Shown here: positions 36,337 to 47,644 of the stretch, in pieces | How the letters are laid out: each line of letters begins with the position of its first letter | Numbering within the stretch: position 1 is the first letter of the stretch | From: Poronia punctata | Lineage: Eukaryota; Ascomycota; Sordariomycetes; Xylariales; Xylariaceae | Direction of reading: 5' to 3' | DNA: 64,000 nt | Assembly: GCA_022579005.1 (NCBI GenBank) | Contig: MU401560.1 | Location: forward strand, 1 to 64,000 | Position numbers and translations under genes: made by a program | The notes under the pieces: generated by a model | The model's database searches: none | What the model was told of the DNA's origin: nothing | What the model saw: the letters and a program-made list of their open reading frames with translations, nothing else

Positions 36337-39006
36337 ATGGATCCACCGGCTGCGAAGAAGAGAAGGCTGGCACCTAAGGGCGAGGCTCAGCTTAGTCCCT
36401 CTTCTTATCCACCACAGCCTCCAGTCACGGCCATGGCGGCTTCCTATGGCCAAGAATCGACGGTATGTGAGTTCATGGCACTCATCTCCTACTTTGGAAA
36501 CTAAAGTAAAGTCTTGCCAGGCAAACCACACGCAAACGCCCGCTACTTATCCGCCTCCAGATATACCGGCCGAAGAACGACCAGAATTCGAGTACTTTGC
36601 AAGACATCTTCAAGACGCTGCTATGCTCATTGTAGACCAAAGCCAAAGACTACCCTATAAGAAAGTGTCGGTACTTCTACTTCGGTGGGAAGAAGATGCA
36701 GCTACAGAGGCAGATCTAGTGGCTCTCGAACAAGTCCTCCGGGATCGATACGGCTACAGTATCAAGAGGTGGAACATACCCACAACACCGAATCCTGGCA
36801 TCAAATTGGGAGTGTGGATGTCTTCCTTTCTCCAATCAGCCAGCCCAGAACATCTTTTCATCATACATTACGCTGGTTATAGCTTCAATGGTGCCGATAA
36901 GCAGCTTTACTGGGCGAGGTATGTCGAAAGGGTGCCTGGCTGATTGCGGGTCTTTTCTAACTAATATTCACCAGCAACTCGAAGAAAGATGCTCCTAGAT
37001 TAAGATGGAGCGGTTTCCGGTGCCTTATCGAAGAGACTCCGTCCGACGTACTTCTGCTGCTGGATTGCGGTGTTATCCGAGAGCCGACGGAGAAAGGCGG
37101 CAGCAGCACGAAACAGATTATAGCCGCCGGTCCATGCGATCATTATGTGCGGGAACCTGGAGCTCGTTCATTTTCGGCCAACCTGACGGAGGCGTTTCTT
37201 CAGTTGGACCATGGACGACTGTTCACCACCGAGCAGCTCTACATGGAAGCCGCGAGGTTAAGACAGCAAGAACTATTGCAAAGCCCCAAGCTCTCAAACG
37301 GGGCAGCAAACGAGAACCTGTCTGTGCTTGACAAGCGCCCATTGCTGTATTCTCTCACCTCGGGCAAGAGGGAGATCATAAGTTTGCGTCCCCTGCGTCT
37401 TCTTGCGACACCCCAGATAGCATCCCTGGGGACCGTGGGTGATGCAGCATCTTGGACATCGCCCGACTATGATGCCATGCAACCCGGTACAGCGCCTGAT
37501 ATTATGTTTGACGAGCCAAGAGTACTGGTTTGTACGACTTTTGTTGGTGAAGCTAGTCCGGATCTGTCCTCCTTCCACCACTGGCTGCAGCATCCGCCGG
37601 CCCTCGGCTCCAATATTGTGGTAGAGGGCATGTTTTTAGGACCACCTACGATGATGCTTATATCCATGACCAGTGCTGTTTGGAATATTGTGCAACACGA
37701 TAAAGTTTGCTGTTACTTGGGTCACATCAACTCACACAACCTGACGCCTCTATACAAGCGATTGGTCGGTCCTATGAGTACAAAAAAGACGTTGACTAAA
37801 AATACGGAGGATGGAAGAGTGTTGCTAGAGGCTCGTGGGGGACCGGCACCGACAACGACGGCGACGACAATAACAACAACAACAACATCAACGCCGCCAA
37901 CACCTGCCGTTCGTCGACATATGCTACCTGAAACACCAGTTCGTCGCGAGAGCTTGGATAGAGCGGAGCTGATGAAACTTAGCCAATCACGAGTAGGATC
38001 TGGCAGGCCTTATTCTGGCACCAGGCCTGGCACGGCAGCCTCGAGAAAAGAATATGTTGAAGAGACTGCCGAAATGCAAGAAGCGGCGGAGCAGCTCAAG
38101 GCTCTGAGCCACGTTCGTCACGTGAGCGATGACATGTCCACCGCACGAGTTCATTCTTCTCCTAGTGTGCGCCCCGGCCAGTTGAAATTGGAGAGATCAA
38201 TGGACGAAACCAAGCCGTCGACGTCCTCACGGCCGAAGCAGGGACGCCGTTCGATAGTGAAACCCACGGCCAAGCAAGAGACACGGTGCACACACTGCAG
38301 TGCCACCCCGTTCAAGGACTCTTCTTCGCTACGGAAGCACATCGCGGCGGCCCACACCCGTCCATTCCCATGTGCCTTCTCTTTCGCCGGCTGTTCGAGC
38401 ACATTCGGGTCCAAAAACGAGTGGAAGCGCCATATCGCGTCGCAGCATTTGTGTCTGCAATTTTACAGATGCTCAGACTGTCCTCATCTGACCGAGGGCA
38501 AAGGAAATGAGTTCAACCGTAAGGATCTCTTTACACAACATCTGCGCCGCATGCATGCTCCTTTCCAGATCAAGAAAGCAGCAGCCAAGGGTGACGGCAA
38601 GATCCAATTGGAGTGGGACACGCGCGTCAAGGAAATGCAGCAAACGTGCTTGGTTACCCGCCGCAAGCCGCCGCAACGTTCGGCGTGTCCCAAACCCGAT
38701 TGTGCCAGCATTTTCGAGGGTCCAACATCGTGGGATGAATGGACCGAGCATGTAGGACGACATATGGAGAAAGGGGAAGCAGACCGACTGGGCGTAGACG
38801 ATCTGCTAGCGCAGTGGGCTTTCGATGAAGGCATCATTGAGCGTAACGAGGATGGAAAATATCGACTGTGTAGCGGCAATGGCAGCAACACGGAGAAAGA
38901 AAGCCATCAACACACGGATTACCACTCGGACAGTCAAAAACGTGATGCGGAAGAACGAACCATCATCGCAGCAAGTACCATCGTGGACAAGATGGATGTG
39001 GACTAA
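36337..39006 (+). CDS. Caspase-like (pseudo-peptidase C14) protein fused to C2H2 zinc fingers
   Basis: Three exons, 36337-36462, 36521-36918 and 36975-39006, give 851 aa with matching phases. Residues 1-60 hold a basic, NLS-like AAKKRRL and a Pro-rich stretch. Residues about 90-260 resemble a fungal caspase-like domain: a VSVLLLRWEEDA strand, LFIIHYAGYSFNG where family members read YYGGHG, LYWASN, RWSGF and VLLLLDCG. Tyr162 replaces the catalytic His, whereas Cys206 is kept, so peptidase activity is doubtful. A Thr/Ser-rich linker (about 450-600) leads to zinc-finger-like units at about 613-710 (CTHC...HIAAAH, CAFSFAGC...HIASQH, CSDC...HLRRMH). The C-terminus is acidic. Nuclear or signalling roles are possible; function is unknown. 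Confidence 0.8.
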
Positions 39007-40149
39007 ACTGCCCGCGGCGACGCGGTGTACGAAAAGGAGCAGGTATCGAAGTGGAAAGGCCAGGAAAATTAGTCCAACTACATATCCTCATGACAACTGG
39101 GCACGGTTTGTCATTTAAGTTACGGTACGTTCGGCGCACCGTAGCTCCCTTGGAAAGATGGGCCGAGCATTTCAAACCAAGTGGTTTATTAATGCTCTAA
39201 AAGCATACTACCTTTTATCGAAGCGTAGGTAGTAGGTAGTATGTAGAGTGGTATACCGGGGTTCCGGATTTATACATGCTTGGGACTTTCTATTACTGCC
39301 TGATGTGCTCAGCACTCTCATTCCACTCTACTCTTTGGCTCGCACCGTCCGGCAGAGTCCTGCCTCTTATGCCGAAAAAGTAGCGTTAGGGCTTGTTCAC
39401 ATTTTACTTTCTGTTGACTTTGGCGTTCCTCTTGGCATTATTTTCTTTAATCCTCTACTACAACTTTGCAGATATGATGAACGCGGCATGACATATAATG
39501 TTATTAAACGTTTTCCTATTCCATCTTCTTCGGCCCTCCCCATGCTGGGCTCAAAACTCGAATCGTTGACCTCTCCCTTGTCTATATTCGATTCTACAAT
39601 GTTTAGATATATTTGGACAAGTATATATGGCAAACTTTGCAAAGGGAGAAAACTAGGTTAGCATAACACGGGTATATGATATGCAGAAAACGTCACGGTG
39701 ATATTACTTTTAAAAAGACCACCATTTTCCCGTCAAGTCTGTTTTGTTCCCTAGTGCTTCTTGCTCTAACCTAGATGTTTGTTTTAAGGTATATTCCTGT
39801 TGGTATGTATATGTGAGCCTTGAGTAAAGTTCCGGACATAATATGTACGAATAAATCGCTCCCTGCCCTACTGCCGCGTGCCATTACTTTATGGTCTACG
39901 TGTACCATGTTCACTTATAAGGCAAGTAACCTAACCTAACTATTCGTACTCTGTTTTGTTTGCTTCTTGTTTCTCCACGAATCGGCCGGGGTCTTATTTA
40001 CAAGTAGGTAGATAAATCGCGGGGTCCCCGCGAGGGAACTAACCATGTCGAGGGGGGGGGGGGGGGGGGGGGGGGGCGGGCGGCGGGGGGGGGGGGGGGG
40101 GGGGGGGGGGGGGCGGGGCGCGGGGGGGGGCGGGGGGGGGGGCGGGCGG
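39007..40149. other. Intergenic, ending in homopolymer artefact
   Basis: 3' flank of the caspase-like gene. A 137-codon frame at 39248-39661 shows no family resemblance. From about 40050 the sequence collapses into long G runs with occasional C, bordering the gap; this is not credible genomic sequence. Confidence 0.5.
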
Positions 40150-40159
40150 NNNNNNNNNN
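40150..40159. other. Assembly gap (10 N) flanked by duplicated low-quality sequence
   Basis: Ten Ns. The 80 or so bases before the gap (from about 39971: TTCTCCACGAATCGGCCGGG through ACCATGTCGA) recur just after it (from about 40160) with many mismatches, then end in a C run where the left copy ends in a G run. This looks like the same locus read twice with errors from both sides of a homopolymer, so the local duplication is probably false. Confidence 0.9.
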
Positions 40160-40709
40160 GTTTCACCACGAATCGGCCGGGGTATTTTTTAAAATTTGGT
40201 TTTTAAATCGGGGGGTCCCCGCGTGGGAAATAACCATGTCGACCCCCCCCCCCCCCCCCCCCCTAACATGTTCGTCATACGTAAGTATTTACTCGTACAA
40301 CAATTCCATAGCTAGATTGCTCGCATTTACATTATAATATCTAATGACCATGTGTTTAGTTTTCCTGCTTTAGGTTTGATTCCTTCACCTTGGCAAAAGA
40401 AAGCAAAGGCGGGTATAGGATGTAGAGAGTAAGGGAAGCGAAAAAAAAGACGACTCGACTTCCCGGTGGATAAATACCCGACCGAATTTATTGGGGCGCA
40501 TCGCAGTTTCGCATTATTCGATGGAGTTGCAAGATCCGTTCCGTTTCGATTGCCCTATTTAGCATACCTAATGTAATAACCACCTGTTCTGTTTTCTTTT
40601 AAGTGGGGGGCATATATATATGGGAAGTAGATGAAATAAAAACCCTGGGAGTTTCGCCTGGAAATACCAAGGGGGGGAAAATAAATAAATAAAATATTAC
40701 CTAGCAAAT
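40160..40709. other. Intergenic, upstream of the GH43 gene
   Basis: Begins with the degraded second copy of the gap-flanking sequence and a C run to about 40263, then reads normally. It contains the presumed promoter of the GH43 gene, with a TATATATA run near 40613-40620 about 90 bp upstream of the start codon. Confidence 0.5.
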
Positions 40710-42248
40710 ATGTTTTTCGATACAATAGCGAGGTTATTCTTGCTTGGGGCTGCTACGGCGAGCGCTACGCTCCAGATAGTTCCTGGTGCGACTTGGACGG
40801 CGGTTAGTTATTTTTCTCTTTTTCTCTTTTACATAGACTATATTTACACATGTATACGACTCGATCCATCTAACATGAACAAAACATAATAGACGAACAC
40901 GGGAAAACATGTCCAGGCCCACGGCGCGGGCGTCATCAAAGTCGACTCGACGTATTACCTAATCGGAGAAGACAAGACGGACGGCTCGGCCTTTCAGAAC
41001 ATCAATTGCTATTCCTCGGAGAATCTGGTAGAATGGGAATACGTGGGCGCATTGCTGTCGCGGACGGGATCGGGAGATCTGGGACCGAATCGAGTGGTTG
41101 AGCGGCCCAAGGTTATTTATAATGACTCGACGGGAAAGTACGTGCTGTACTTGCACATCGATAGTAGTGATTATGGCGAGGCAAAGGTCGGCGTTGCGAC
41201 GGGTGATTCGCCTTGTGGTTCTTATACGTACCATGAGAGTTTCCGGCCTTTGGGATTCCAGAGTCGCGATTTGGGTCTGTTTAAGGATGATGATGGGACT
41301 GCGTACCTGTTGACTGAGGATGTGAGTTCCCAAACCTCCCTCCCTCCCTCCTAAAATTTTCTCTCTTCTTGGACGCGTGACAGAGGCAAAAGAGTTGGTT
41401 GATTGACAAATGCGCTTATATAGCGAGAAAACGGACTGCGGATCGACAAACTCAGCGAGGACTATCTATCGGTGGCGGAATCGACTTATGTCTGGTCAGA
41501 CTCGATCGAGGCACCGGCTATCCTGAAGCATGGCGGCACATACTTCATGTTCGGCTCCAAGCTGACAGGTTGGGATCCCAACGACAACGTGTACAGTACG
41601 GCATCATCCATGTCGGGCCCGTGGTCTTCGTGGAAGACATTTGCCGACTCGGGTTCCAACACGTACGCATCGCAGACCAACTATGTCCTACCTTTCGGCG
41701 ACGGCGCCATCTACATGGGTGACCGCTGGGTATCGAGCAACCTGATGCGCAGCACGTACGTCTGGCTGCCTCTCACCATATCCGGCACTACGGTGACCAT
41801 GAAGAATCACGTCAACTGGACGCCAAATGTGTCGGCGGGTACTTGGGAGGCTGGTCCCGAGGAGACGACGCCCGAGGCCGAGAATGCCTCGTACGGCAAC
41901 GGCGCCAAGGAAGTGTCGTGCTCTGGGTGCAGTGGCGGCACGACGGTGGGATACATTGGCGGTAGCTCGGGCGGCTCCGTGACGTTCTCGGGGATCCGTA
42001 GCGATGCTGCTACACGCACCTCCATCCGGATCAAGTACATGAACGGTGATAGCTCCCAGCGCTTCGCTACCATCACCGTCAACGGCAAGAGCCAGGAGGT
42101 GGCCTTCCTTCCGACCTCGGGCGGCAATCCGGGCAGCAGCGTGTTGAACGCTGATCTCCAGAGCGGCACTTCAAACACAATCGTCATCACCACGACGGAT
42201 GGTAGTTGGGGACCGGATATCGACAGGCTCATGGTGCCGCATAATTAG
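40710..42248 (+). CDS. Secreted GH43 family glycoside hydrolase (exo-beta-1,3-galactanase-like) with CBM35-like domain
   Basis: Extracellular plant polysaccharide-degrading enzyme; the closest family known to me is fungal exo-beta-1,3-galactanase acting on arabinogalactan. Three exons, 40710-40802, 40893-41321 and 41424-42248, all in phase 0, give 448 aa. Residues 1-19 form a signal peptide (IARLFLLGAATASA). The five-bladed GH43 domain covers about 30-300, with QAHGAGVIKVDSTYYLIGE, SSENLVEW, RPKVIYNDSTGKYVLY and EAPAILKHGGTYFMFGS. Residues about 315-448 are a CBM35-like module starting at EAENASYGNGA and ending WGPDIDRLMV. Length and domain order fit that family. The substrate is inferred. 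Confidence 0.88.
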
Positions 42249-43771
42249 GGAACTGACTGTAGCTCGGCATGGGATACACCATGCCGCACAAGGTTGTATA
42301 TAAATCGAAGAAAGCCCTATTTGTGGGGATAGTTGTTCGAATGTTTTGTCGCTAGATGGAACAAAGACTTGATTGTGCTCACCCTTTCCCAGCCGATGTT
42401 AACCGAATCGTTCAAGTGATGCTTCGAGGTTCGGGCTGGCGTATCCGACCCGAAGTCATCGTTGTGACCATATGAAAGCATAAAGTAGTAGGAAGGCTAG
42501 ATAGCTCGTGTATCAATATGCCAAGAGAGCATGCCCGCGGCCGTAAGGAGACGCATGGGCTAGCGGAGGTGTTCCGTTCTTATTTCTTATACCTAGTCCG
42601 CTACCACATCAGGTGGGATTTCCATGCACATGCGATGCGCACAAAAGGTTCTTAGACATCTTGCTCGGCATTCGAGCAGTATGCCTTTTTCTCGGCCTAA
42701 TTCTGACCCAATGGTGCGGAAGCAAGATCTCTGGACGTTCGAACTTTGGTGACGATACCCAGTGCGCTAGTTTGGTTGCTCACCTCTGCTCAGGAATCAG
42801 GATCGAACTGAGGCGTCATCTCCTTGCAAAATCTTGTTCGACTGGTAAATGTACCTAGAAAGGAGTGGGTTTGGTGCGGATACCGTCCAAGGGCCGGGGT
42901 GGGGATGCGGGGAAAAGAAGCTTCTCCTCAACCCTTGCACTTTTGCAGGGGAAGTATATTCTTGACTTTGTCCGGATTGGCCAATGAGAGTCTATGCCAA
43001 GCCAATCTGCGGGGTAGCCGATGCAGGAAACGGCAAAGCGCGCTGCCGACCCTAGTGGATATCCCGGGTACCTCCTCATTCATGGATCGGGGTTGTCTTT
43101 AGCTTTAAAGCTTGGGCTTCTTGACCGTCGACTAACACAAAGCTCGGCCGTAAAAAGACCGCGATAGTGCCGGCACTTATAGGTCATTCTGGTGTCTACC
43201 GAGACTATACAATGCCCCTTGTAACATGATAAGTTCTCAGAAGAGAAGATACACACGTAGACAAGATGACCATTAAGGGAGAATAGGTTAGGTACGGTAG
43301 GTAGTCTAGACTCTAGACCAGATCTCGTCCTAATTAATTATACGCGTATGAGTACCTAGGTAGGATAACTTTCTAGACAAGAGAGCAGGATCGAAACCGT
43401 TGAGATGTGGTCCCTATTTAGTTGTTATTTTACCAATTGCATCGATGATTTCATAACAAAACTTCGTGACAAGCCACCGACGTCTCGCCACAAGCAGCGT
43501 CGTATGCGGGGTTTGTCTCGAACTGGGCAAAGTGCAGCTACCTTACTACCTAGTCTAGTGGTACCCTAAAAAGATTGAGGAAGGCGCAACGGTGATTCCC
43601 GAAGGATTGAAATGGCATGCGGGTTGCATATAAGGAATAAGAATCGCATCTCGTGCCTAGAGTAGGTAACTACTAGAATACGTCTCTGATCTCCTTTTTC
43701 TAGTCTTTGGCTGAATCAATTACGCAAGAGTAGACATTGTCCAGGTGGTATTCAGAGTACCGCTGCGTTCA
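42249..43771. other. Intergenic, between GH43 and GH31 genes
   Basis: About 1.5 kb holding the GH43 3' UTR and the GH31 promoter. TACCTA/TAGGTA motifs cluster near 43290-43370. Open frames such as 42824-43102 have no resemblance to known proteins. No RNA gene is seen. Confidence 0.4.
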
Positions 43772-46700
43772 ATGGCGAGTCTCTTGTTTATGGCCGTGGC
43801 CGTTTCGGCCTCTGCCCTTGTTGGAAGGGACTACCCTACTAGCGATCCTCTTTCCGCGTGTCCAGGCTATTCCGCATCCAACGTAAAGACCACATCCTCT
43901 GGGCTCACAGCAGACCTGACTCTGGCCGGAGAGGGTTGTGATGTATATGGGACCGATATGAAGGATTTGGTGTTGGAGGTTTCATACGACACCGGTAGGC
44001 TACCCAGAATCTTGAACTTTTCACTTTTGGGACTTTAACTTATATATATATATATGTGATAAGACTCGAGACTTCATGTCAAGATCCAAGATGCCGCAAA
44101 TGACGTATACCAAGTCCCGGAATCGTTCTTCCCCCGACCAAAGAGCGGTGCCGGCCATAAGCACAAATCTGCTCTCAAATTCGATTATGTGGAAGAGCCC
44201 TTCAGCTTTTCTGTCTCCCGCTCGGACTCGGATGAGATCCTGTTCGACACTTCGGCCGCCAGCCTAGTTTTTGAATCCCAATACCTGCGTTTGAGGACAA
44301 AGTTGCCCGAGGACCCCGTCCTGTACGGGTTAGGAGAGCACTCCGACCCCTTAAAGCTCAACACGACAGACTACATCCGCACGTTGTGGTCGCAAGATTC
44401 GTACTCGTTGCCTGAGGGCTCCAATCTCTATGGAAACCACCCGGTGTACTACGAGCTGCGTGACTCGGGCGCTCACGGCGTCTTCTTCCTCAACTCGAAT
44501 GGCATGGACATCATGATTGACAACGACGGCGGGTCGGGTCAGTATCTCGAGTACAACACCATCGGCGGTGTCTTCGACTTTTACTTCCTGGCTGGTCCTA
44601 CCCTCATCGATGTCGCGCGGCAGTACGCTGACGTCGTTGGTCTCCCGGCGGAAATGCCATACTGGGGTCTAGGCCTTCACAACTGCCGTTATGGTTATCA
44701 GGATATTTATGAGGTCGCTGAGGTCGTTTACAATTACAGCCAAGCGGGCATTCCTCTCGGTGCGTCACCATCTTCCTATGTTTTATACAGTATTTCACCT
44801 AGCTGGTTGTCAGCGTCCTGCTACACTACTACACTACTACACTACTACAGTCCTACAGTTCTACACACTTGATAACGTGTTATCTTTCGGACCCGACTAA
44901 CATAGCCATATCCACAGAGACCATGTGGTCCGACATTGACTATATGTATAATCGAAGAGTATTCAGTCTCGACCCTGAGAGATATTCCCTTCCCATGGTG
45001 CGGGAAGTTATCGATGTAAGTTCAGCCACGGTGCGGATGTGAAGTGCGCTGCGAACCTCAACGCGGCTAACATATGGTATCCCAGTACCTCCATGAACAT
45101 GATCAGCACTATGTCGTGATGGTTGATCCGGCCATTGCATACCAAGACTTCCCTTCCAGTCTACAGAGAGGTATCGACGATAATGTCTTCATTCTAAGTG
45201 AAGATGGTAAAGCGTGGAAGGGTGTCGTCTGGCCTGGTGTTACTGCTTTCCCTGATTGGTTTGCTGCCAACACCAGCAAGTACTGGGTAAGTTCAGCCCC
45301 CTTGGACATCCTACTATCCCATAGGTTCGCTGGGGCCGTTTTACTGACTTGCGGAAAAGATAAATGAATTTGCCACATTTTTCGACAAGGACAATGGCGT
45401 GGATATCGACGCACTTTGGATCGACATGAATGAGCCCTCCAACTTCCCGTGCTTCTTCCCCTGCGACAACCCTGACGAGGTTGCGGACGGTTTCACGCCT
45501 CCTCCTCCGCCGGTCCGCGCCCCACCGCGGGCCCTTCCCGGATTCTCCTGCGCATTCCAGCCCGAAGGTTGCGAACATGAAGATGCCGAGACACGGGCTG
45601 TCCAAGTTATTAAAGACGGCAAGCCTGCAGACTACTTCCCACATCTGACTGTCGCAGCAGCCCCCGAGAGAGGCCAGAGAATGGGCTTGCCGGGTCGGGA
45701 TCTGCTGTATCCCAAATACGCGATCCATAACAAGGCGGCCTATCTCGATAGCTGGAATGCGGCCGAGGGTGGCATTTCGAACAAGACGGTGAACACCGAC
45801 TTGATCCACCAGAACGGACTAGCCGAATACGATGTACACAATATATATGGAAGCAGTGAGTACCATATCCCAGACCTCGCCTCTTAGGCTTCTGAACCAC
45901 GACTTTTGAATCGTAGAGTCGAATTGCAAGGTATAATAGAGCTATTTAAACGGTCAGCTAACGAGTGAGTGATATAGTGATGTCGGAAGCTTCATACGAC
46001 GCCATGCTAGCAAGACGCCCGGGTTTACGACCCTTGATTATCACCCGCTCGACATTTTCCGGCGCAGGCAAGAAAGTCGGCCACTGGCTAGGCGACAACG
46101 TAGCTACCTGGGACCACTACCGTCTAGCCGTGCGCAGCGTCCTCGCCTTCGCGGCCGTGTACCAAGTACCCATGGTAGGACCAGACGTCTGCGGATTCGG
46201 CGGCAACACAACTGAACAGCTATGCGCCCGCTGGGCCGCTCTCGGCGCTTTCACGACCTTCTACCGCGTGCACAACGAGCTCGGCGACATCCCCCAGGAA
46301 CTATACCGGTGGCCGGCCACCAGGGAGTCAGCCCACAAGAACATAGCAACGCGCTACCGCCTGCTCGATTACATCTACACTGCGCTGCACCAGCAAAGCG
46401 TAGACGGCACGCCTACCCTCAACCCCATGTCCTTCCTATACCCTCAGGATAAGAAAACGCATGCCCTCCAACTACAATACTTCTACGGACCCGGTCTCCT
46501 CGTCGCGCCCGTGACAGAAGAAGACGCCACGAGCGTCGAAGTCTACCTTCCCGACGACACTTTCTACGACTGGTACACGCACAAGCGGATCGAGGGCGCC
46601 GGGAAGACAATCACGGTCAAGGACCAAAGCTGGTCGGATATCCCGCTCTTCATGCGCGGCGGCGTCATCTTCCCCGTGCGCACCGAGTCCGCCATGACGA

Positions 46701-47065
46701 CGACGGAACTGCGCACAAAACCCTTCGATATCATCGTCGCCATTGGCCGTGACGGAAAGGCCTCGGGTTCTCTGTACCTCGACGACGGCGTCAGTATCGA
46801 ACAGAAGCACGTGACGGACCTGAAGGTCACATACGCGCACGGCCTTTTCCACATCACTGGTTCTTTCGGCTATACCAAGGATCTACGCTTGTCAAAGGTT
46901 ACCTTCCTCGGTCTGGGTAAGAGCCACGACCACAAGCGTGCCGTCAAGTCTTTCAATATCGCGGGACAGACGGTCCAAGCCGAAGTCGATGTCGAGAATG
47001 ATGTTGTCAGTGTCACTGTCGATCGGGCTTTGAGTGAAGATTTCAAGATTGAGGTGGATGTTTAA
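43772..47065 (+). CDS. Secreted alpha-glucosidase, GH31
   Basis: Extracellular hydrolase releasing glucose from maltose-type alpha-glucans. Six exons, 43772-43994, 44064-44759, 44918-45015, 45086-45286, 45360-45855 and 45978-47065, give 933 aa with consistent phases. Residues 1-16 are a likely signal peptide ([15 protein letters not shown]). The N-terminal domain carries [20 protein letters not shown], and the barrel begins near [17 protein letters not shown]. The nucleophile is Asp428 in [10 protein letters not shown] and the acid/base is Asp611 in GHWLGDN. A Pro-rich insert ([17 protein letters not shown]) is usual in fungal members. Intron 2 includes an ACTACA repeat (about 44819-44850), and intron 1 contains a TA run. 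The start at 43772 was chosen because it gives the signal peptide. Confidence 0.94.
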
Positions 47066-47644
47066 CTTGGACGAGATATATACCCACCTACCTAAGGTAC
47101 CTTTTGTAGTTATAATAGGTGAAGAGATTTGATGCCATACTTTATAAAATCTAATCGGATGAAAAGATCATTATATATCATTATCACATATGCATTCATT
47201 CCTTGCATTGTGTCTCGATCACATAATGTAGGGAGCGTAATCGATTTCATACGTTCGAGTTGAGTGAGGAAAGGGCAGTAGTTTGAATATGGCATATCAA
47301 AATCCTTACTCGGATGCTCATCATGCTTGAAAACGGATGCAGGAACGGCCAGGGGTATTCTTCTTGTTTTTCGCTTCGTTTAGAATCGAGGCTGCGAAGA
47401 TGGCCTCTTTGAAGTCCACCGCGCCTTGGGCACCAAAAACCTTACATACCACGGGCGGGAGGCAGCCGGGAGGCAGCCGGGCATTCTTGTCAACTACAGT
47501 CTTGGAGATCCTAAATTTCGTTTGATAAAGAATTGATGATCTTCGGTAGGTAGTGTGGCAGTCTTGCAAAGTGTCGTAGCCACACTTGAAACTCTTACCA
47601 ACATAATAGGGGCTGATCGCATCACTTCTAGCGTCCTTATATTA
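47066..47644. other. Convergent intergenic region
   Basis: 3' flanks of the GH31 gene (+) and the Rab-GAP gene (-). Short frames on both strands at 47321-47569 have no recognised features. Confidence 0.4.

Noticed and set aside
39248..39661. 137-codon plus-strand frame after the caspase-like gene
   Set aside because: Mixed hydrophobic sequence without conserved motifs; no splice extension; probably chance.
40050..40149. Long G run as a possible G-quadruplex element
   Set aside because: It borders an assembly gap and a mirrored C run beside a duplicated flank, so it is most likely a sequencing or assembly artefact.
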